Assembly: GCF_050947875.1 (NCBI RefSeq)
Contig: NC_134568.1
Location: 262,178,115-262,242,114 of the forward strand
DNA: 64,000 nt
From: Dermacentor variabilis
Taxonomy: Eukaryota; Arthropoda; Arachnida; Ixodida; Ixodidae
Direction: 5' to 3'
Below the pieces are notes generated by a model. The model was not told the DNA's origin, made no database searches, and was given only the letters and a program-made list of their open reading frames with translations. The translations under genes and the position numbers were made by a program. The stretch's first letter is position 1. Every line of letters begins with the position of its first letter. Below are positions 57,813-64,000 of the stretch, one piece after another.

Positions 57813-58119
57813 CAGGCGATTAACGATTCCTTCTGCTCTGAACTCATTGCGTCAGTGACAGGCTCTCACGGCCGATATTTTGCTTGTTTGCTCTTAAATA
57901 GTGGCGTTATCTTTTCAAAAACAGCAATTTCCTTATTCAATGCGCACAACTTCATCTACATACAGTACAACTTGTTTTCTGTGCCCTCCGACAGTTCCGA
58001 ACAAGCTGCTCGATGATGTTGCAACTATTGTGTAAAACGATGTATTTGCTATATCCTTGCAGATAAAAGTATGTGTGTAAGTTGTTTCGATTTGAGTGAT
58101 GACATTTTGTGCGCAATTC

Positions 58120-58264
58120 TACTTAATTGCATCCTTAATATCTACATTGTATAATTTCCTAACTAGTTTTCCTTTACCTCCGTTGTGTCATGACTTGAAT
58201 TTCCCACCCTCCCACCCCCAGCCACTGTAGTAATGCCAATTGGCGCTGTGGGCAATGACATAAG

Positions 58265-58307
<43 letters not shown>

Positions 58308-58312
58308 ATACC
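58120..58312 (+). repeat. (TAAA)n tract, possibly the tail of a lost LINE 3'UTR
   Basis: (TAAA)n runs from 58265 to 58310. The upstream sequence caattggcgctgtgggcaat with atgacataagtaaa looks like a LINE 3' end running into its tail repeat, but no coding remnant lies upstream. The repeat is certain; the LINE origin is a guess. Confidence 0.4.
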
Positions 58313-58373
58313 TGAAATGTCTGTCAAAGCCTGCGTGGCGCACAAAACCAATATGGCCAAGTGCACATGTAAA

Positions 58374-58560
58374 GCTGTAGCTCAGTGGTTAGCCCTATCG
58401 GCTACCAACTGCACATTGCCGCAGGGGCATGAGTTCGATCCTCTGTAGATGGTGGGTGATATTACTTCGCTTCATGGTATGATTCAAGGTCAAGCTGAGG
58501 ATAAGATGGGCTAATGGTGACAGGCTCATTTAAAGGACGGTCACTGTTTCGACACCTTAA
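58374..58560 (+). mobile_element. tRNA-like SINE head
   Basis: tagctcagtgg (58378-58388) is a perfect box A. gagttcgatcc (58431-58441) is a near-perfect box B 42 bases further on, a spacing that fits a tRNA-derived Pol III promoter. The bases between do not make a tRNA anticodon arm. The body after 58441 does not match Ruka or the 13-kb SINE, so this is a third family or an old pseudogene. The 3' boundary is not defined. Confidence 0.45.
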
Positions 58561-58564
58561 CTGG

Positions 58565-59560
58565 TGTAGCATAATGCTCGAGGATCGAGTAAAGGTCAAG
58601 TCAGCAGAAAACACTTAACTGCGAACCTAGCGTGTCGCCTACCATGCGCTGCAATGGATTGCGCTAGTAACTGTCTGACTCCTGAGTTCGGAACACTTGT
58701 TTAGTTATTTTTCGAGATTGAATGAATTTATTTGTGGTACCTTCGGCTGGGGTATCGCTCGCAGGCTCTGCGTCGGGGCAACCAGTTCTCGAGCCGATCT
58801 TCGTCCAAGCCGGAGCCCCAGCTTACGAACACGTCTCGAACGACGGAAACAGATCCATGGTCATGCACCGCAATTGCGCGGCAGTAGTGGTACTGCAGTA
58901 AAAGCACAAGAAAATGGCGACTCCCGCTTTCAGTGGCCCCCCCCCCCACCTCCCAAAAAAAGAAAAAAGAAACAGAAGTGGCGATCGTCACGTTATTGAA
59001 GCTCGGCGACGAAACAATCGGAGCGTTTCCGAGCGCTCTTCGCCGGATCCGATCGCACGGATGGAACCAGCCGAACAAATTTCGAGCGTTCCGTTTCAAC
59101 AAGCCGAATACGTAGCCGCGTGTAAGAGTGCTCTAGAGCGCTTAATAATACCAGCCGAAGATACCATTAGAGCCCCGTCACACCCCCATTACACCTCGCA
59201 AGGTCAAATGATCTAGTGATACGCTTCATGGCTCGCAGTATTAATCCTGCGCGATAATATTTGCAAAACAGCGCACGTAGCTCATCAAAACGTTGAACTG
59301 TCCATGTTAAACGTAAGCATTGGGTGACTAAAGCATTTGGGAAGCGTGGCCTGCATAGGTGACAAAATCAGCAACTGACATTTGGAGAAAAAGAAGTAAG
59401 TCTCTGCAACCATTTTTTTCGGCACAGAGAGAACGTTTCTGACAAAGGGTGATAACAGCGCTCTCCCTGCCTGTCAAATTATGTGGGATTGCGTTGCGTT
59501 GGCCGCTGATCATGCTGACGCAATGTGATTTCAGCCCAGTGTTCTAAATGTCAACGACAG
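58565..59560. other. No gene recognised
   Basis: Open frames of 100-124 codons on both strands around 58697-59216 overlap each other and show no domain. A C run is at 58939-58948. Confidence 0.4.
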
Positions 59561-59564
59561 CAAA

Positions 59565-59566
<2 letters not shown>

Positions 59567-59595
<29 letters not shown>

Positions 59596-60870
59596 TGGTT
59601 ACGCCCACTGCAGGGCAAAGGCCTCTCCCATACTTCTCCAACTGCCCCGGTCATGTACTAATTGTGGCCATGTTGTCCCTCCAAACTCCTTAATCTCATC
59701 CGCCCACCTAACTTTCTGCCGCCCTCTGATACGCTTCCCTTCCCTTGGAATCCAGTCCGTAACCCTTAATGACCATCGGTTATATTCCCCCCTCATTACA
59801 TGTCCTGCCCATGCCCCCCCCCCCATTTCTTTTTCTTGATTTCAACTCAGATATCAGTAACTCGCGTTTGTTCCCTCACCTAATCTGCTCTTTTCTTATC
59901 CCTTAACGTTACACCTATCATTCTTCTCTCCATAGCTCGTTGTGTCGTCCTCAGTTTAAGTAGAACCCTTTTCGTAAGCCTCCAGGTTTCTTCCCCGTAC
60001 GTGAGTACTGGTAAGACACAGCTATTATACACTTTTCTCTTGAGGGATAATGGCAACCTGCTGTTCATAATCTGAGAATGCCTGCCAAACGCACCCCAGC
60101 CCATTCTTATTCTTCCGATTATTTCAGTCTCATGATCCGGATCCGCAGTCACTACCTGTCCTAAGTAGACGTATTCCCTTACCACTTCCAGTGCCTCACT
60201 ACCTATCGTAAACTGCTGTTCTCTTCCGAGACTGTTAAACATTACTTCAGTTTTCTGCAAATTAATTTTTAGACCCACCCTTGGGCTTTGCCTCTCCAGG
60301 TCAGTGAGCATGAATTGCAGTTGGTCCCCTGAGTTACTAAGCAAGGCAATACCATCAGCGAATCGCAAGTTACTAATGTATTCTCCATTAACTCTTATCC
60401 CCAATTCTGCCCAATCCAGGTCTCTGAATACTTCCTGTAAACACGCTGTGAATAGCATTGGAGAGATCGTATCTCCCTGCCTGACGCCTTTCTTTATTGG
60501 GATTTTGTTGCTTTCTTTATGGAGGACTACGGTGGCTGTGGAGCCGCTATAGATATCTTTCAGTATTTTTACATACGGCTCGTCTACACCCTGATTCCGC
60601 AATGCCTCCATGACTGCTGAGGTTTCGACTGAATCACACCTTTCTCGTAATCAATTAAAGCTAAATATAAGGGTTAGTTATATTCCGCACATTTCTCTAA
60701 AACCTGATTGATAGTGTGAATATGGTCTATTGTTGAGTAGCCTTTACGGAATCCTGCTGGTCTTTTGGTTGACGGAAGTGTAAGGTGTTCCTGATTCTAT
60801 TTGCAATTACCTTAGTAAATACGCTGTAGGCAAGGAGACAGAAAGCTGATCGGTTTATAATTTTTCAAGT
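59567..60870 (-). mobile_element. 5'-truncated RTE-clade LINE with (ATG)n tail
   Basis: Minus strand. It begins in the RT near 60870 and ends in (ATG)n at 59596-59567 (ten CAT on the plus strand). Short tandem-repeat tails and a C-terminus with AWAGHVMRGEYNRWSLRVTD and RVTDWIPREGKRIRGRQKVR are typical of RTE elements. RTE elements encode a single ORF with endonuclease and RT. The endonuclease is missing by 5' truncation. Confidence 0.88.
59599..60870 (-). pseudogene. RTE reverse transcriptase, broken, catalytic Asp changed
   Basis: RT blocks on the minus strand: LKNYKPISFLSP (60870-60835), AGFRKGYSTIDHIHTINQVL, LALIDYEKG at the position of motif A, GVRQGDTISPMLFTACLQEV (motif B), then LRFADGIALLSN. 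The last should be FADD; here the second Asp of the catalytic pair is Gly (60351-60362), so the enzyme could not work. It continues with LQKTEVMFNSLGRE, LTYGEETWRLTKRVLLKLRT and MERRMIGVTLRDKKRAD to about 59880, and after a frame change ends with RGRQKVRWADEIKEFGG and W-rich residues (59826-59599). A stop lies near 60670 and there is a frameshift near 60615. Confidence 0.88.
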
Positions 60871-60874
60871 CAAG

Positions 60875-61250
60875 TATGTGGGATGGCCATTTCCAAAATA
60901 TAAACTTTATGGCTTTGTCATACAGTTTATTTTACCGCCCACATTGCAGGCTCTCTCATATTTATGTTCTTTTCTTAGAAAGGGAAGCGAGGAGATGGAT
61001 GGTCCCACGGGAGTGGTATACCCGGTGATTGTCAAAGTGACAAAGATATTGCGCTTGCTTCCAAGCGCCTCTGCAAAAGCGCGACGGTGCGGACAGCTTT
61101 GCGCATGGCTTGTAGAATATTTGAGTTTATCCGCCTCTTTTCCCGTCCTTCTTTTTTTATACATTGAACTAAAGATAAAGGGAATAGATGTAGTCATCCT
61201 GTAATAGTGGTGACGACCACTCCCTTTCGCGCGTAGCAGCAGCAGCAACA

Positions 61251-61253
<3 letters not shown>
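60875..61253. other. No gene recognised
   Basis: Short AT-rich stretch between the RTE LINE and the (AT)n tract. Frames of 108-114 codons on both strands have no domain. Confidence 0.4.

Positions 61254-61336
<83 letters not shown>
61254..61336. repeat. (AT)n microsatellite
   Basis: About 41 uninterrupted AT units. It lies at the 3' side of the minus-strand LINE fragment 61400-61740 and may have grown from its tail. Confidence 0.97.
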
Positions 61337-61338
<2 letters not shown>

Positions 61339-61339
61339 C

Positions 61340-61740
61340 AGTGAAATGAACCCACGTCATAGGGCTACAGATCCACAGTACACAGTACTCCGAATACAAA
61401 AACGTATAACACGTAATATAGAAGCGCTAATAATTACGAATAATAGAAGCAAGTTGTATATGACTGTTCAGTCCGATATCTAGTACTTGTTAAGGACGCC
61501 TGTGCCTTCATAAGAACGTTCGAGTGCGATCAATGGTTTTCCCTCGGCTATTTTCGATGACCATGGGCCCAGCAAAATTGCGAGTGAGAAAGGTCGGTGA
61601 AGAACAGTGCAGTGAAGCTCTTATTCTAGCTGCCGTCTTTGCGCCGCGTGTCTGGGGCATTCAAGGAGTAGATGACGAACATCCTCATCGCCGTTGCCAC
61701 AAGAGCAAGCGGGGGAAGGAGCCGGTTTTATGCGATATAG
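61340..61740 (-). mobile_element. 5'-truncated LINE 3' end, same family as 23450-24490
   Basis: The minus strand reads PAPSPACSCGNGDEDVRHLL and LLECPRHAAQRRQLE, then LHRPFSLAILLGPWSSKIAE and LERSYEGTGVLNKY. These match the frame at 23890-24130 (CSCGHDDEDVRHLLLEC, RPFSLAKLMGPWPSKIAQ). The 3'UTR blocks aattattagYgctt and tatattacgtgttat are shared too. Only the C-terminal Cys/His region is present, with one internal stop. Confidence 0.8.
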
Positions 61741-62274
61741 AAGATACGTCTTTCTTCATTTTCTTATCATTTCCTTTGAGGCAGGATGAGTTTCGGTTTG
61801 TTGTATTACGCACGAGTCCCTCTCTAGTTACGTGGTAAGCGATTCGAATGTGCTTCTGGTTAACCTTCTTCTGTTTTACATCTGTTTCCATTGCAGTACC
61901 GCTTTCGTTCTTTTGTGCACTACCAGTCGTAGTGTTCGTGCAACGTATTTACCGGCCGGCTTTACTGCAAGCAACACTACTCAGCAACACGCTCACTAAT
62001 GCAGACACCCTATAGGCGTGATGCGTTGTCCAGGCGGCGCTGCGGTAATGCCGGCCAATTATTAAAGATAACTTTGGCGAGAAAGAAAGTGTAGTTCTAA
62101 CTCAAACAGATCTCCCAACAACAGAGAAGCCTAGGAGATCAAAATTTAGCCTAAAAATCTGTTACTAGAAGAAAGCAGAAAAAAACGTTCCTAATTTCTA
62201 TATCACATTGACCTAGTTATGAAACTATTGTCATCTGCCGCAAGTGTATTATCCCGTTGCCGGCATTTTTTTCC

Positions 62275-62447
62275 GGAAAAAGTAAAGTTGCAGATGCTTT
62301 GTTTGAATCGCACCTGAATTACTCTGCGCTTGTGTGGGAGGGCTACCACCACGAATCGTAATCTTGATGTACTTCTTAATCTTCAGAAACGAGCACTTCG
62401 ACATGTATAATGAATGCACCTTATTTTTATTCTACTGAGCAACTTTT
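62275..62447 (+). pseudogene. CR1/Jockey-like LINE relic (post-RT region)
   Basis: Plus-strand pieces LFESHLNYSALVW and, after a frameshift, LNLQKRALRHV resemble LVHSHIHYCLLIWG and LQKRAVRCIENL of the LINE at 29466-31663, in the same order and spacing. It is very short and decayed, ending where the MITE begins at 62448. Confidence 0.6.
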
Positions 62448-62675
62448 ACAGTGAAGCTGTTAAGGGCTACTTTCCCCACTATCGTGTCCGCGGGAAAGAA
62501 AAAATTCCCCAAGATGGTGCAATGCCGGCCGACCCGTGGCGGATGTGAAGCAGGCGTTAAGCACTCCCCATACGTGGGCCGATCCCGAAGATAGTGCAAT
62601 GCCGGGCGGACCCGCGGCGGAGGTGCAGTTCACCATTAAAGGGCCCACGTACACAGCTTTGCTGGTCATCCTTCT
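62448..62675. repeat. Small MITE-like element with imperfect inverted ends and an internal duplication
   Basis: The left end acagtgaagctgttaagggc is the imperfect reverse complement of the right end (gggcccacgtacacagcttt then gctggtc). Inside, aagatggtgcaatgccgg (62511) and aagatagtgcaatgccgg (62588) are direct repeats about 77 bp apart. The minus-strand 69-codon frame here has no domain. Non-autonomous; class unknown. Confidence 0.6.
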
Positions 62676-62679
62676 TCAC

Positions 62680-64000
62680 AGAGTGGAGGGGCACTGAGTT
62701 CTTGATAGAGATTACATAATACGAGTAACAAATATTTATGAATACCGGCTACTGTGTTCTTATTCCTTCGGCTCCGAAAATGGTAGAACCTTCTTAAAAC
62801 ATACGTCACAGGTGGTTATTACCGTACAGGCGCACAAATTATCGCATGCAGTGGCTAAGACATACCGTATCTTCACTGTTAAAGAAATTTAGGAAAGAAA
62901 ATGGTGGAAGACTGGTGGAAATAAAAACATTTCTGATACTCTGATATTCCAAGTCATCATCATCAGCAACAACAACAACAACAACGCCGACAGCAACGGC
63001 GTCCGCCATGCCTAGTTCATTGGTTTCGGGCAGCACAAAACGCGAGAGGCTGCAGGTGAACGCAACGCGTGCGGTATATATTGCTCGCCCGAGCTGCACA
63101 GCTGTGGGAATACCGGAGAACGTCGTGAAGGGGAGGCTTTGTAGCATGCCTTCCGTCGAGAAGGAAGCAAAGAGCTGCGCCGAATGCGTACACTGCACAT
63201 GACAATTCGTTGACGCAGTCTCGCTGCGCTGCTGCTTTCTAGCATGATCGCTCAAGTCACACAATGCCCAGCTACAACGGCAGACTATTGCAATGTATAT
63301 CTATTCGCTTAACGCTCAGAACCGTGGCATCTGGAAAACTGTGTAATCAACTAATAAAACTAAAAAAAGCATAAGTAAGCCGCTAGCGTTAGCACCGCGA
63401 CTGATTCTGATCGTTACTGGTACGTGTTGACGCTGGCTGCCGTTAGATCACCGGCCACAAACACACATATACGGCAGATGCACACTTATCGAGAATGACC
63501 ATTGGTAAATCATTCGATTGAGCGTCTGCAGTATTTGTATTGACGCACAGGAATTTCGCTTATAGAGAGAGAACGATGCCGCCCCGACTGTTTCGTTGCA
63601 CTGTGATTTCTTTGCAGCAAGATATAATGTGATAACGGCTATTTCAACGCGACTTTTTATCTTCATTCCCCAAACTGCATGCTGTAACTAGATGTCTGTA
63701 CCATGTCAGTCGATTTTGTTTCGCTTGTCCATTCAGCAACGTGTTTTGCAGCACTTTCTACCGCTATGAGCTTTCGTTTAATTACCTGTGCTTTGTCACC
63801 ATCAAAAATTCGCGTAGGTCATGTAAATTCTTGTGCGTGGCAGGTTTCAAATAAATAAAAAAGGAAAGAACACTGTTATCCGCGTTTTTCGAGACTCAAC
63901 TCGGTTCTTTCTCTAGCTTTTTATAGGGTTAAGCGAAGAATGGGGGGGGGGCACTTTATCGACGAGATGATCCACAGGCTACTCTCAGCGAATGCAAGTA
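62680..64000. other. No gene recognised
   Basis: A short (ATC)n(AAC)n tract at 62954-62985 and a G run at 63941-63950. Overlapping frames of 62-141 codons at 62839-63264 on both strands do not contain a domain. The sequence ends inside unassigned DNA. Confidence 0.45.

Overview
The window looks like nuclear DNA of an arthropod, most likely a hard (ixodid) tick. It is about 64 kb of intron-like or intergenic sequence dominated by mobile elements. The strongest taxonomic clue is a set of tRNA-derived SINEs of the Ruka type, a family described from the tick Rhipicephalus appendiculatus. One is full length, with a perfect 10-bp target-site duplication at 53404-53664. A second tRNA-derived SINE family, I-group, CR1/Jockey-like and RTE non-LTR retrotransposons, Penelope-like elements (PLEs) with GIY-YIG endonuclease domains, a Ty3/gypsy relic, MITE-like repeats and long microsatellites fit the same picture. 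I found no host protein-coding gene I can defend. The family assignments come from reading translated motifs; no database search was run.

Layout. 1-700: the 5' end of a minus-strand LINE (endonuclease start plus two ~177-bp 5' monomers). 700-13200: mostly featureless, with one copy of a dispersed repeat at 5257-5680. 13205-13672: an inverted pair of tRNA-derived SINEs. 17204-24617: a nest in which a 5.98-kb I-group LINE (17279-23259, 11-12-bp target-site duplication) and a truncated second LINE lie between MITE-like inverted ends. 24722-29110: an ACCGG-rich stretch, a diverged tandem array of ~0.5-kb units with a Ruka SINE inside it, and a large near-palindrome. 29466-31663: a 5'-truncated CR1/Jockey-like LINE. 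31750-39400: sparse sequence with two Ruka-like SINEs, a pseudo-tRNA SINE head, a perfect 26-bp palindrome and a CpG-rich stretch ending in a consensus splice donor.

39833-44470: a long (CA)n(TA)n tract, a gypsy gag joined to an integrase remnant, a PLE 3' end, and a PLE 5' end with pseudo-LTRs in direct and inverted orientation carrying half of a hammerhead-like fold. 46575-52460: Ruka, MITE-like repeats, a perfect 14-bp-arm hairpin and a probable minus-strand solo LTR with a 37-bp CCAAT repeat. 53404-55560: two Ruka-type SINEs and a PLE RT/GIY-YIG remnant with one nonsense codon. 57400-58450: a CRE-rich repeat, (TAAA)n and a tRNA-like SINE head. 59567-62675: an RTE LINE, a second copy of the 23.5-kb LINE family, a CR1-like relic and a small MITE.

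None of the retroelement reading frames examined is fully intact. No cellular pathway can be read from this window; what it records is repeated insertion, nesting and decay of retroelements. The best-preserved objects are the I-group LINE, with its catalytic motifs still recognisable, and the full-length Ruka SINE.
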